Positions 21,401-28,330 of a stretch of 28,599 nucleotides of DNA are shown here, one piece after another (positions within the stretch are counted from its first letter, which is position 1; each line of letters opens with the position of its first letter). Source of the stretch: Ceratorhiza oryzae-sativae (taxonomy: Eukaryota; Basidiomycota; Agaricomycetes; Cantharellales; Ceratobasidiaceae); assembly GCA_030998015.1 (NCBI GenBank), contig JARWMV010000174.1, positions 1 through 28,599 of the forward strand. The letters are read 5' to 3'. The notes under the pieces were generated by a model that saw nothing but the letters and a program-made list of their open reading frames with translations, did no database searches and was not told the origin of the DNA. Both the position numbers and the translations under genes were made by a program.

Positions 21401-24400
21401 GGCCTATTGGTTTATGGGTGACGCTACTTGGGTAGGTTCTGGAGTTAGAAGCGTATGCTTATTGAAATTACCCTTTAATTTATATCTGGTTTGAATAAAT
21501 TTTACTACAACCCTCCGCGCTCTTTGATCGCCCGCAGGGCGGCCTAAGCGCGGAGGGCGCCACTAATCGATGATTTGCGAAGGCAAATCTACACCCTGCC
21601 TAGAGAACTGCGCTTTAGCGCACGTCTTGGCAGGGGTATCGATTAGCGGGGCATTGTTAATTTTTAATAAAAGAGATTCTTCCATGCAAGCCGCCGGCGT
21701 TAGAGGGAATCCGAAAGATTCCCTCTAACGCCGGCGGGCCGAATCTTTTGACAATAATACTTCTAAGTAGTACGGGGTTCTTATTCCTAGCTAAAGCTAG
21801 CAATCTGAGACCTTGGCTACAGCTAGGGAAGGATATTTAGAGATTATTACTTTACCTTTAATTATAAATATGTTTTTTTTATTAAATTACACAAATCGAG
21901 CTATTGCTCTATTTTCTTTTCAATTAATTTCTCTTTTTACTAAAATAATAGCAACTAGAGCACTACTTTACGCCGTAGACCCCCGACATTGCCGCGCGCG
22001 TTAGTTGCTGGTGGGACTTGTCCCACCAACCAACGTGAGCAATCGCAACCGTTTGCGATTGCTAGTGCGCGGCATAATATCGATATTTAGCCGCCGGCTG
22101 AAAATGACGAACGGTCGTCATTTTCTACGAGGGAATCTTTAGGATTCCCTCTAACGCCGGCGGGCATTACAATATCGGGGGGTTGCTGCCCACCAAACAA
22201 TGCAGCGTAGCTGCACATGTTTGGGGATCAGTAGTATTTTCAATCTGTTTTGTTTATACTCAATCATTCACTTCTGATGGTTTAATTTTACTTTATTGCT
22301 CCCCATCTGAAGTTGATTGGTCAACCCACCACCTTTTGATGGGTGCTTTAGTTCCCCTTAACCCGGCTGATGATAAACCCCGCCGGTTAATATTAACTAA
22401 GGCTGAAAAAGAAGCTTTTTCAGTGAGCCCGGAATTGAAAGAAATTTTTATTGGCCTTCTTCTAGGAGACCTTTACGCTCAAAAACGAAGTCTAAATACT
22501 AGATTCCGCCGGCGTTAGAGGGAATCCTAAAGATTCCCTCGTAGAAAATGACGACCGTTCGTCATTTTCAGCCGGCGGCTAAATATCGATATTATGCCGC
22601 GCACTAGCAATCGCAAACGGTTGCGATTGCTCACGTTGGTTGGTGGGACAAGTCCCACCAGCAACTAACGCGCGCGGAGCCAGGGAATGTTGCATCAAAA
22701 TTATTTGGAACATTTATACGGTCTTTTCCAAGAATTCTGTCCTCAAGCTCCAAAATCACAAATTCCACAGCCGGATAAAAGAACTGGCAAAGTGTATACT
22801 TCTGTCAGATTTCGTACTTATTCCTTACCTTGCTTCAATTATGACCCGTGCACGCCTGCGAACGCCTTGGCTTGCCAAGGCGGCCCTGGCGTGCGCGCGG
22901 CTCGCCGCGAACGCGGCCTCGTTAACAATGCCCACGGGTCGTTGACCCTCCGCTCTATTACCCCTGCCAAGACGTGCGCTAAAGCGCAGTTCTCTAGGCA
23001 GGGCGGCTGAAATCTTGGGTTACACCTAAGATTTTAGCCGATAGAGCGGGGGCATTATTACGATTTGTTCTATCTCGCCGGTAAAAAAATAGTCCCATCA
23101 AACATCCCGACTCAAGGGCAGCATGTATCTATTACACATAGTGTAATATATAAATACATGCTGCCCTAGAGTAGGTGATTTATTAACACCTTTAAGTCTT
23201 GCCTACTGCCCCCCAAACATGTGCAGCTACGCTGCATTGTTTGAGGGGCATCTGAATTTGTGACGATGGTAGCTGGGATAAAGGCAAAGGATTTGTCGTA
23301 TTGTGTACAAATTCATTTACATTAGAAGAAGTAAATCTTTTGGTTGGTGTCTTAAATAAAAAATTTGATTTAAGATGTTACGTAAACAACCATTCTAGTG
23401 GTGGTTTTGTAATTATAATACCAGCTTATTCTGTTCCTATTTTGCAAAATGTATGTGGGCCCTACTTGCCTACTGCCCCCCAAACATGTGCAGCTACGCT
23501 GCATTGTTTGGGGGTCACCAGTTAATCTTTCGGGGTCAGGTATCCTGCGGCTAGTTAGTTGTAAATAGAAAAATTTCATTCAAACCGATAACTTCACATT
23601 AAAGGAAGTAAATTTATTAATTGATGTTATTAATTCTAAATTTGGTTTAAATTCATCTATTAATGTTGCAAATAAATCTAAAAATCAGTATAGCATATAC
23701 ATCCCTAAAAAAGATTTGGATTTACTAAGAAAATTGGTAACTCCACACTTTCTTCCTACTTTTTTGTATAAATTAGGTATTAGTGAAAAAAAAGATTAGC
23801 TTCACCAACACGGGTCAAGTAACCCTCAAACCTAGGGGGTCGCCTAGCTATATGCTGGAAAGTCTTAAGGCAATACTACAAAAGATTGCTTTTGTTAAAA
23901 AGTTTTTGCCCCATTAAGACAATCAGCAATAAATATTTAGCAGTCCGTAGCCTGCGGCTTCCGCGTTCTTAGGCTGCGGGCTGTTTAAACTTTATCCAAC
24001 GATTGTACGCTAGCTCACCTTAATGTCTATCATTGATGTGAAAGATAAAATCTACTTTAGATTATTTAACTAATAACCTCGAATATTTTAACAGACAGCG
24101 AAGTAAATTTAATTCAAACAGGTAGTGCAACTATTAACGGGAAAACTGAAAATTACACAAAAGAGGAGATTTTAGATCGAATAAATTACTCCGCCGGCGT
24201 TAGAGGGAATCCTAAAGATTCCCTCGTAGAAAATGACGACCGTTCGTCATTTTCAGCCGGCGGCTAAATATCGATATTATGCCGCGCACTAGCAATCGCA
24301 AACGGTTGCGATTGCTCACGTTGGTTGGTGGGACAAGTCCCACCAGCAACTAACGCGCGCGGGCAACTATGTTTTAGTTTCATCTGGAGATCTCTTTCGG

Positions 24401-26005
24401 CAAATAGCGAACGGAATGTTCCAAGCTGAAGGAAGTGTAACTGGAAAATTTATTAATTCTAATTCTCATTATTTTCAGCCACAATTGGCTATAAGTCAAA
24501 ATGTTTCGGATTCAAGTATAAGATTTATGGTTACTCTTCACCATGCCCTGGCTGGGACTGGGTCTATCCGTGTAACTCTAACTAGTGACCCCCCAAACTG
24601 ATGCAGCTATGCTGCATTGTTTGGGGGGGTAATGGCCCTCCCAATACGTTGGCCCGTAGGGCCTTACAGGCTTGGTAACGCATTGGGAGGTCAGTGGAAA
24701 TAAATGGAATATTAGTTTAGTAACTGAATCTTGGAAAGATATTTTTAAAATTTGGATTCCTTATTTTAATCAAGTAACAGGGGCCAAGTATTGTGCATTT
24801 CAAATTCTCGAAAAATTGCAACACCTTAACACATTAAACACTCCTCACGCGGCCTGGGAGAGTATCCACCTAGCCTACAGTCTGTCAGGGGGAGTTCCTC
24901 GTTTTAAATTAAGTCTTAAAGAAAAACTAAATGCTGTCATTGCTGATATGAATTTTGACTCTGTAGGGCTCCCAAGCAATAACAACAAACCCCTCGGGTC
25001 TACGCGTATCGGCTGAAATCTTGGGTTACACCTAAGATTTTAGCCGATAAGCGGGGGTTTGATTGCTTATTTCCTTTACTGTTATCTTTAAAAGATTATT
25101 GGTATTGGAAAGAGGACCAATTAAATGTGTTTTCTATAGTTGAAAATTATTACGCAGTTAAAGCCCACCGTCTTATCGCAGGTTTGACCAGTTTAGTGAC
25201 GTATTTGTTTAGCATCCCTTATTTGATAGATAGTGATAAACGAACTGTTACTCTATCGTCTTGCTTAGAATCCATAAAAAACATGGAAGAAGCTAAAAAT
25301 AATAGGTCAACTGCAGGTCACTATATGACCCGTGCACGCCTGCGAACGCCTTGGCTTAAGCCAAGCAAGCTTGGCTCATATTGACCTTAAGGTCAATGTA
25401 AGCCAAGGCGGCCCTGGCGTGCGCGCGGCGTCTGATTCCGAGGTACCCTGGAACTTAAAGTTCCAGGGTACCTCGCAATACCTCGCCGCGAACGCGGCCT
25501 CGATAACCATACCCACCCCAAACTGCCATTCCTTGACAATTCCTTAGGAAATGTCAAGGATTGGTGTTTGGGGGTCAGCTGTAGCTTTTAGAGACTCCCG
25601 CCGGCGTTAGAGGGAATCCTCAGTTGAGGTAGCCTTGACCATGAGTCCAGGCTACCTCACATAAAGATTCCCTCGTAGAAAATGACGACCGTTCGTCATT
25701 TTCAGCCGGCGGCTAAATATCGATATTATGCCGCGCACTAGCAATCGCAAACGGTTGCGATTGCTCACGTTGGTTGGTGGGACAAGTCCCACCAGCAACT
25801 AACGCGCGCGGAGTTGGTTAAGACTTAAATTGGATCGACAACTCCTTGACAGATAAGGAAAATAATTATAGGAGTGTTAGGTATTTCAGGAAATGTTGAT
25901 AGACTAAGTTTCCACCCATTCTTTACTTTCAAAGATTTGGTGACAGTATTCTTATTCTTATTAACTCTATCTATTTTTGTATTCTATATGCCTAATGTCT
26001 TAGGT
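12015..26005 (+). CDS. cob: Apocytochrome b, exons 1-7 (3' end outside window)
   Basis: Cytochrome b is the haem-carrying membrane core of complex III. Exons: 12015-12407, 14377-14412, 16028-16088, 17710-17731, 19553-19640, 23800-23826 and 25877-26005. These join to 756 nt, 252 codons, without a frameshift. Start ATG 12015 ([17 protein letters not shown]) was chosen over the in-frame TTG nine codons upstream. Landmarks: quinone-site region [11 protein letters not shown], haem-ligand histidines in VEHIMRD and the [13 protein letters not shown] helix, then [36 protein letters not shown] and [20 protein letters not shown]. Each junction follows the group I rule (exon ends in T, intron ends in G). 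In this frame the first three introns lie after coding positions 393, 429 and 490, known fungal cob insertion sites. The last quarter of the protein, beyond MPNVLG, must lie downstream. Confidence 0.95.
13032..13075 (+). repeat. Family C hairpin (45 bp) in frame inside a HEG, and list of copies
   Basis: Family C has arms CCCCTGCC/GGCAGGG and centre GTGCGCTAAAGCGCAG. This copy is the only one I see with CTAATGCGC in the centre. Other copies: 684-727, 7243-7286, 10753-10796, 11185-11229, 15337-15381, 15837-15881, 20069-20113, 20406-20452, 20486-20530, 20956-21000, 21593-21637, 22960-23003, 27022-27067 and 27307-27350. Some have CTGGGCAA in place of CTAGAGAA. Confidence 0.9.
13054..14340 (+). 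CDS. LAGLIDADG homing endonuclease of cob intron 1
   Basis: Two-motif LAGLIDADG protein: first helix [18 protein letters not shown] (about 13138), second [13 protein letters not shown] (about 13590). The C-terminal extension ([20 protein letters not shown] ... [16 protein letters not shown]) resembles NUMOD1-type DNA-binding tails. It should cut intronless cob and promote intron homing, possibly aiding splicing. The catalytic acid of motif 1 is E in SEAE and of motif 2 D in GDG. The frame is open from 12925, but its first in-frame ATG is 13054, which lies inside a 45-bp family C repeat (13032-13075). It is the longest intact HEG here. Stop TAG at 14338-14340. Confidence 0.85.
   Translation: MRSSLGRAKNEPQCPTLKEETLIKSQNELEWFSGFSEAESTFYISNTGALKFRIKLHYDDKVALIYIKNLLSVLANREVGTIRDTTNLHESYFSVDKFIDIVGVIIPILSYYHFTTSKYFDFLDFKAAAEIKMAPFCERRKVRDEELKDLLKLKSGMNTLRKNLDLQSIPNRDLTPYRLLGFVEGDGTFSLPSMVPTFGIKQHSKNIHFLYEIAEFLNNLPYNPEIGPKFDKLNNKPTPVIYDPNIETGMASLSVANILQLYNYILPFFKSLTFKSRKGIDFQYWEVAVKLKALGYTSTIEGKESFVRVNQYINKRYSTNPEVAEAPDLDDINKIFDMPPVYDLTTGLPYKAYSDVARVVKKGNMGYGVNVYDNGKLLEGSPFSSYTKAALALGNINISSVISKIIDTNKLYKQRFKFESSVKCDTTD
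14377..14412 (+). CDS. cob: cob exon 2 (36 nt micro-exon)
   Basis: Twelve codons, [12 protein letters not shown]. Intron insertion sites flank it at coding positions 393 and 429. Confidence 0.93.
14413..15138 (+). CDS. LAGLIDADG endonuclease of cob intron 2, fused to exon 2
   Basis: The frame runs on from cob exon 2 (…MSLWG then NYELCPKW). LAGLIDADG_2-type motifs: [20 protein letters not shown] near residue 50 of the intron part and [12 protein letters not shown] near residue 155. Between and after them are [20 protein letters not shown] and [20 protein letters not shown], as in this family. It ends [17 protein letters not shown] at 15136-15138. It is intact and uninterrupted by repeats, in contrast to its relatives in intron 5. 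Translation as a cob-fused precursor followed by processing is usual for such ORFs. Confidence 0.88.
   Translation, partial: NYELCPKWFEYFQELLNIESTINLYNTTLPFIAPKTRSYKRIGPHNYNTLCVLIGSILGDAQAERHGNGTRICFQQEHSNSHYLLWFHKYLSDLGYCNSIQPKLATRLGVGGKLRYVLRFKTYTFSSFNFLHEEFYKEGVKIVPANIGDYLSPLALAVWLSDDGGSVGSGFKFSTNSFSLKDDELLCKVLRDKYNLKASIQKTGYSNQYVIYISKISMQNLADIVKPHLHGSMYYKLNGYI
15390..15550. repeat. Divergent F-like double hairpin with an insert in the loop
   Basis: It has the architecture of family F but other stem sequences: outer stem CTCGAGAATCG/CGATTCTCGG, inner GATTTGCC/GGCAAATC, and a third stem TCGCGCTTGGGCCGATAAAG/CTTTATCGAACTAAGCGCGA. The loop of the inner hairpin is expanded by TTGGTCCCTTGTAAAGGGACC and GTCATACACTGAGTGTATGAC hairpins. 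Confidence 0.7.
15821..15962. repeat. Family F with nested family C
   Basis: Close to the copy at 11170-11311, including the family C insert at 15837-15881. It lies in the 3' part of cob intron 2. Confidence 0.9.
16028..16088 (+). CDS. cob: cob exon 3
   Basis: Codes [20 protein letters not shown] plus the first base of the next codon. The exon ends at coding position 490. Confidence 0.93.
16089..16990 (+). CDS. LAGLIDADG endonuclease/maturase-like protein of cob intron 3, fused to exon 3
   Basis: The frame continues from exon 3 (VE then [20 protein letters not shown]). The two motifs are [16 protein letters not shown] (about 16228) and [16 protein letters not shown] (about 16660). The second ends in MADG, keeping the acidic residue. 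Conserved spacers include the '[20 protein letters not shown]' block and the closing [15 protein letters not shown] and [12 protein letters not shown], stop TAA 16988-16990. Introns at this cob site often carry such ORFs, some with maturase function. It is complete and free of repeats. Confidence 0.9.
17143..17298 (-). repeat. P172 with internal deletion (156 bp)
   Basis: It carries the first bases of the nested hairpin (ATCCTCAGATGA) and then jumps to CGACCGTTCG. The junction is at a shared ATGA. It fits a 66-bp deletion from a 222-bp nested copy like 8973-9194. Confidence 0.9.
17710..17731 (+). CDS. cob: cob exon 4 (22 nt micro-exon)
   Basis: It completes the codon begun in exon 3 and codes LIWGGFS plus two bases of a Val codon. 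The 3' border could be one base later; the T-before-intron rule favours 17731. Confidence 0.85.
18360..18531 (+). repeat. P172 element in intron 4 ORF (1 of 3)
   Basis: A full copy following codons KKFQF. Confidence 0.93.
18588..18759 (+). repeat. P172 element in intron 4 ORF (2 of 3)
   Basis: A full copy only 56 bp after the previous one, same orientation. Confidence 0.93.
18900..19113 (+). repeat. P172 with nested 42-bp hairpin in intron 4 ORF (3 of 3)
   Basis: 214 bp. The nested hairpin is the GGTAGCC type but with a shorter loop (GACTCATGGTC). Codon TTC ends at 18900 and GAT begins at 19114, leaving 213 nt, a whole number of codons. Confidence 0.93.
19553..19640 (+). CDS. cob: cob exon 5
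   Basis: One base of the split Val codon, then [20 protein letters not shown] and ALAAMHLLA. It ends in T at 19640. Confidence 0.92.
20540..20793. repeat. Composite repeat D, long form
   Basis: The plus-orientation long form has two additional inner palindromes compared with 22843-23052: one around AAGCAAGCTTGGCTCATATT/TTGACCTTAAGGTCAA and one around GGTACCCTGGAACTTAAAGT. 25327-25516 is nearly identical to its first 190 bp. Confidence 0.88.
21127..21400. repeat. Cluster of hairpins (G, D-part, I, H, G) in intron 5
   Basis: At least five palindromes lie back to back: TGGCGCC arms near 21150-21172, the ATCTTAGGTGTAAACCAAGA stem near 21195, family I at about 21231-21275, family H at 21275-21327 and family G at about 21333-21380. 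The cluster is bounded by CAGCTG on the left and CACCTG on the right, and it splits the outer ORF between SLTA and GLAYW. Confidence 0.75.
21691..21737. repeat. Mini-P172: isolated terminal hairpin
   Basis: A 47-bp near-perfect palindrome made only of the right end of P172: CCGCCGGCGTTAGAGGGAAT, a short loop, then the reverse complement. All other stems are absent. Confidence 0.9.
21992..22163 (+). repeat. P172 palindromic element
   Basis: A full copy in the A+T-rich stretch 21740-21991 upstream of the inner HEG. That stretch has no recognisable gene beyond short open frames. Confidence 0.93.
22506..22677 (-). repeat. P172 element inside the inner HEG of intron 5
   Basis: Inverted full copy. 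Codon TTC ends at 22506 and AGC begins at 22678, so 171 nt separate them. Confidence 0.93.
22843..23052. repeat. Composite repeat D, short form, inside the inner HEG
   Basis: Near-identical to 567-777 and 27191-27400, with family C at 22960-23003. Confidence 0.88.
23579..23799 (+). pseudogene. Outer LAGLIDADG ORF of intron 5, 3' part
   Basis: It reads [40 protein letters not shown] and [20 protein letters not shown], stop TAG 23797-23799. It is the expected continuation of the outer ORF after GSGVRSVCL, now about 2.1 kb away. The adjacent inner ORF has its own version of the same segment ([20 protein letters not shown]), so this is not a simple read-on of the inner one. Confidence 0.75.
23800..23826 (+). 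CDS. cob: cob exon 6 (27 nt micro-exon)
   Basis: Nine codons, LHQHGSSNP, the conserved cytochrome b loop before LGISGN. It is preceded by G (end of intron 5) and ends in T. Confidence 0.9.
24191..24362 (-). repeat. P172 element inside intron 6 ORF
   Basis: Full inverted copy between AATTACT and GCAACTA. Exact removal restores the reading frame. Confidence 0.94.
25327..25516. repeat. Composite repeat D, long form, in intron 6 ORF
   Basis: Matches 20540-20730 closely, including both inner palindromes, but lacks the following family C and terminal stem. Confidence 0.87.
25598..25811 (-). repeat. P172 with nested 42-bp hairpin, inverted, in intron 6 ORF
   Basis: 214 bp, the reverse counterpart of 18900-19113, including the shortened nested loop. 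The two copies share the same nested variant. Confidence 0.93.
25877..26005 (+). CDS. cob: cob exon 7
   Basis: 43 codons: [37 protein letters not shown] and MPNVLG. It ends in T at 26005. The following frame ([11 protein letters not shown]) is intron. Confidence 0.93.
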
Positions 26006-26309
26006 CCCTCATGGCCTCTTCAATTTGAAGAAAATAACGTTATATGCTGGAACGACTTAGAAATTATAGTGCTTTAAGCAAAAATCTGTAATTTTGTCAT
26101 GTTTATCAGCAGATATATTTAAAAATCACATTGCTTTACCATTTATTCTTACACTGGGGAGTTTATGTTTTATTATGTATCTCAGAGACTGTACACGTTA
26201 ATCCATTTTGATTTAAAATAGAATGGGTAAGATACAGTCCGTTTAATAAATACTTTTTTACAATTTTGTAGTCACAGTCTGGTAGGGATCATCATCGGAG
26301 ATGATGGGT

Positions 26310-26822
26310 AAAGAATTATTTCAATAAAAGAAGAATTAACAATAATTGAACGTTTAAAAAAACCTTGTCTATTAATTTGTTAAATGGTTAAGTCGGCAAG
26401 TTGTGAATAACCCAAAATGAGACATTTTGGTTACCTATTAGAATATTCATTTATTCTAACTATATATTTTATTCCCATGTTGTCCACATCTCTGTGCACG
26501 ACAAATCCGCGTATTTGTTCTTGGGACCGGATGCTTGAAGCCCCACAAAGGCTAGGGGGGAAGACATTTAATTCAAACCCCACCGAAGAATACGATTCTT
26601 TGGTGACATACAGTAATTAGCTGATTGTTTTGATCAGGTGCTGACAACACGGGTTATATGTTAAACATTATGCGTTGTATCTATCCATTTTATTTAACTT
26701 TAACTTCCTTATTTGACGGAAATAATTTAATGTTTTAAATGAAAATTTTAAGAACTTCTCTTATTTATATATTTATGTTAATTGCGTTACTTTATGTTTC
26801 TAGATTCTTTTTATTTACTGGC
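26310..26822 (+). pseudogene. Duplicate of the cob leader followed by a short cob-like start
   Basis: AATAAAAGAAGAATTAACAA followed by TTGAACGTTTAAAAAAA (about 26323-26360) and the block 26615-26650 match the region before cob in the same order. The block 26615-26650 matches 11771-11806 in 33 of 36 positions. An ATG near 26740 opens MKILRTSLIYIFMLIALLYV and SRFFLFTG before P172 at 26823. Its first codons resemble the cob start [10 protein letters not shown] loosely; beyond that there is no clear cob similarity. I read it as a decayed copy of the cob 5' end, but an unrelated small membrane protein is possible. Confidence 0.4.
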
Positions 26823-26994
26823 CCGCCGGCGTTAGAGGGAATCCTAAAGATTCCCTCGTAGAAAATGACGACCGTTCGTCATTTTCAGCCGGCGGCTAAA
26901 TATCGATATTATGCCGCGCACTAGCAATCGCAAACGGTTGCGATTGCTCACGTTGGTTGGTGGGACAAGTCCCACCAGCAACTAACGCGCGCGG
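26823..26994 (-). repeat. P172 palindromic element
   Basis: Full inverted copy. It cuts the short cob-like ORF after LFTG. Confidence 0.93.
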
Positions 26995-27139
26995 AGTAAC
27001 GAATTTGACATTTCTATTGGCACCCCTGCCTGGGCAACTGCGCTTTAGCGCACGTCTTGGCAGGGGTAATTAATAACATCTTTATTGCCCGTAAAACCCG
27101 TGTATGAAAAAATGAGTGACCCTTCGGGCCCATCATCGG

Positions 27140-27790
27140 AGATGACCTTATTGGCTCTTAGGGCTAATCGAGGCTGAATCTAATTTTATTACCCGTGCAC
27201 GCCTGCGAACGCCTTGGCTTGCCAAGGCGGCCCTGGCGTGCGCGCGGCTCGCCGCGAACGCGGCCTCGTTAACAATGCCCACGGGTCGTTGACCCTCCGC
27301 TCTATTACCCCTGCCAAGACGTGCGCTAAAGCGCAGTTCTCTAGGCAGGGCGGCTGAAATCTTGGGTTACACCTAAGATTTTAGCCGATAGAGCGGGGGC
27401 ATTATTTCTAAAACTGCCGCAAATTCCGGAGGAGACCAAACCTCAATAGACGTACCAATAGACCCCCAATGCGTTGCAGCGTATTGGGGGGCTATTGCCC
27501 CCCAAACAATGCAGCGTAGCTGCATTTGTTTGGGGGGTCAATAGCGACTGACGTTGACTCTATTGAAAAAATGATAAATTTAGAGCAAATTTCACCATAG
27601 CTTTAACAGCAGCACAAAAACCTGTATTAGACGCTATTAAAATTTTCATAGATCAATTAGGGAGAAATCCTCTATGTCCTGATTTAGACATTCCACGATG
27701 TGGTGTTAATTTTAGAAAATCCCAAAGTAATACAACAAATCCTATGTATGCTTTAGTTATCTCGGGCTATCCTGGCCCAGGCATAACGGC
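27140..27790 (+). pseudogene. LAGLIDADG ORF fragment in intron 7, interrupted
   Basis: A LAGLIDADG helix WLLGLIEAESNF begins at 27152. Composite D (27191-27400) follows at once, then IISKTAANSGGDQTSIDVPI, a G plus B hairpin pair (27462-27538), and NFTIALTAAQKPVLDAIKIF with IPRCGVNFRKSQSNTTNPMY and ALVISGY, ending in a CCTGGCCCAGG hairpin near 27780. The post-motif block ('F.I.LT..QKPVLDAIK.F') is typical of the family. Only the first half of the protein is visible. Confidence 0.7.
27191..27400. repeat. Composite repeat D, short form
   Basis: Inserted just after the LAGLIDADG helix of the intron 7 ORF; includes family C at 27307-27350. Confidence 0.88.
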
Positions 27791-28330
27791 CAGGGCCGTA
27801 GCGGGTCTTATAAAAATATATAAGAAGAGGATATAAAATCGTATCCTCACAAAAATTTTAACCATACTCCTCTGACTTACCCTTTCTAACTATATCACTA
27901 CTTGAAGCCGTGCTTCGGGTTTAACCGGGCACGTGTTGGGATTGGTTTATTTTATTTATACCGTACCACCAGTACCAGCCTTGCAGGGTGGCTACTGGTC
28001 GGTACGAATAATAGGGTCTCACTAATATTGTTATTTGTAAAAGAATACATTAGATGGGTTTACCTAATCCCTCCGCGCTCTTTGATCGCCCGCAGGGCGG
28101 CCTAAGCGCGGAGGGCTCCACTAATCGATGATTTGCGAAGGCAAATCTACATCGATTGGCGGGGTATAGTAAATGAAGAGAAAGGCCCTAGGTTTTGTCT
28201 TATGATGTATGGCTGTGTTTGACAAAAGCACTGTTATGCATTCATAGAAGATATGATTATATTAGCTGCTCACTCTCTAATATGATATACCTTTAAAATG
28301 TCAGTCTTATAAATATTTTAATTAACAATT
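27791..28330. other. Intron 7 spacer with family F (28069-28165, no family C)
   Basis: 27791-28068 has A+T-rich sequence with a GTACCACCAGTACCAG/CTGGTCGGTAC inverted pair near 27963-28003. The family F copy lacks the 45-bp C insert, as at 9848-9946. 28166-28330 shows nothing recognisable. Confidence 0.6.

Larger units (their letters stand above)
20131..21460 (+). pseudogene. Outer LAGLIDADG ORF of intron 5, 5' part, interrupted by at least five repeats
   Basis: Pieces in order: [16 protein letters not shown]; hairpins at about 20193-20300; [20 protein letters not shown] (motif 1) and [11 protein letters not shown]; family C twice plus composite D (20406-20793); [20 protein letters not shown]; family F with C (20874-21014); [20 protein letters not shown] and [14 protein letters not shown]; hairpins 21127-21400; [19 protein letters not shown] (motif 2). 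Similarity stops at about 21460 and the matching remainder is at 23579-23799. The pieces line up with the intact ORF of intron 2, so the protein was once functional. Confidence 0.75.
22229..23540 (+). pseudogene. Inner LAGLIDADG ORF of intron 5, interrupted by P172 and hairpins
   Basis: The open frame from 22229 reads [20 protein letters not shown] and [20 protein letters not shown], then motif 1 [21 protein letters not shown]172 (22506-22677) splits FR from [19 protein letters not shown]. Then come [12 protein letters not shown], composite D (22843-23052), [17 protein letters not shown], family I (about 23114-23169), [12 protein letters not shown], family B (23209-23250), [15 protein letters not shown] (motif 2) and [20 protein letters not shown], ending near a second family B (23475-23515). 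It is close to HEG unit B upstream of atp9. It sits inside the outer ORF. Confidence 0.75.
19641..23799 (+). other. cob intron 5 (group I, about 4.2 kb) with two interleaved HEGs
   Basis: The core is at the 5' end: CTATATGCTGGGAC (about 19727), CTATCAGCAGGGC (about 19793), CCTCAGAGAATTTATGTG (about 19821) and AAGATAAATTCC (about 19899). GAATTTA/TAAATTC form a perfect P7. The rest holds fragments of two related LAGLIDADG ORFs and many hairpins. The final TAG of the outer ORF (23797-23799) is also the last three bases of the intron. Confidence 0.85.
24080..25856 (+). pseudogene. LAGLIDADG-like ORF of intron 6, interrupted by two P172 copies and hairpins
   Basis: The frame starts around [16 protein letters not shown], meets P172 at 24191-24362 and resumes [20 protein letters not shown] degenerate LAGLIDADG-type helix, [14 protein letters not shown], is followed by [20 protein letters not shown]. 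Hairpins B and G (24589-24691) interrupt, then [20 protein letters not shown] and [13 protein letters not shown], a partial D repeat (24989-25058), [20 protein letters not shown], composite D (25327-25516), family H (25513-25577), P172 (25598-25811) and the end [14 protein letters not shown] with TAA at 25854-25856. Removing 172 nt at the first P172 restores codons NYCNYV. The subfamily is uncertain. Confidence 0.65.
23827..25876 (+). other. cob intron 6 (group I)
   Basis: The 5' end has CTATATGCTGGAAAG (about 23848) and ACAATCAGCAATAA (about 23920), as in introns 5 and 7, and AAGATAAAATCTAC (about 24042) fits the second P7 half. I could not place the first P7 half with confidence. GC-rich stems (CCGTAGCCTGCGG) lie between. 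The intron ends in G at 25876. Confidence 0.7.

Noticed and set aside
26006..26077. cob reading on after MPNVLG
   Set aside because: The next residues ([11 protein letters not shown]) do not match cytochrome b, and group I core motifs begin at once.
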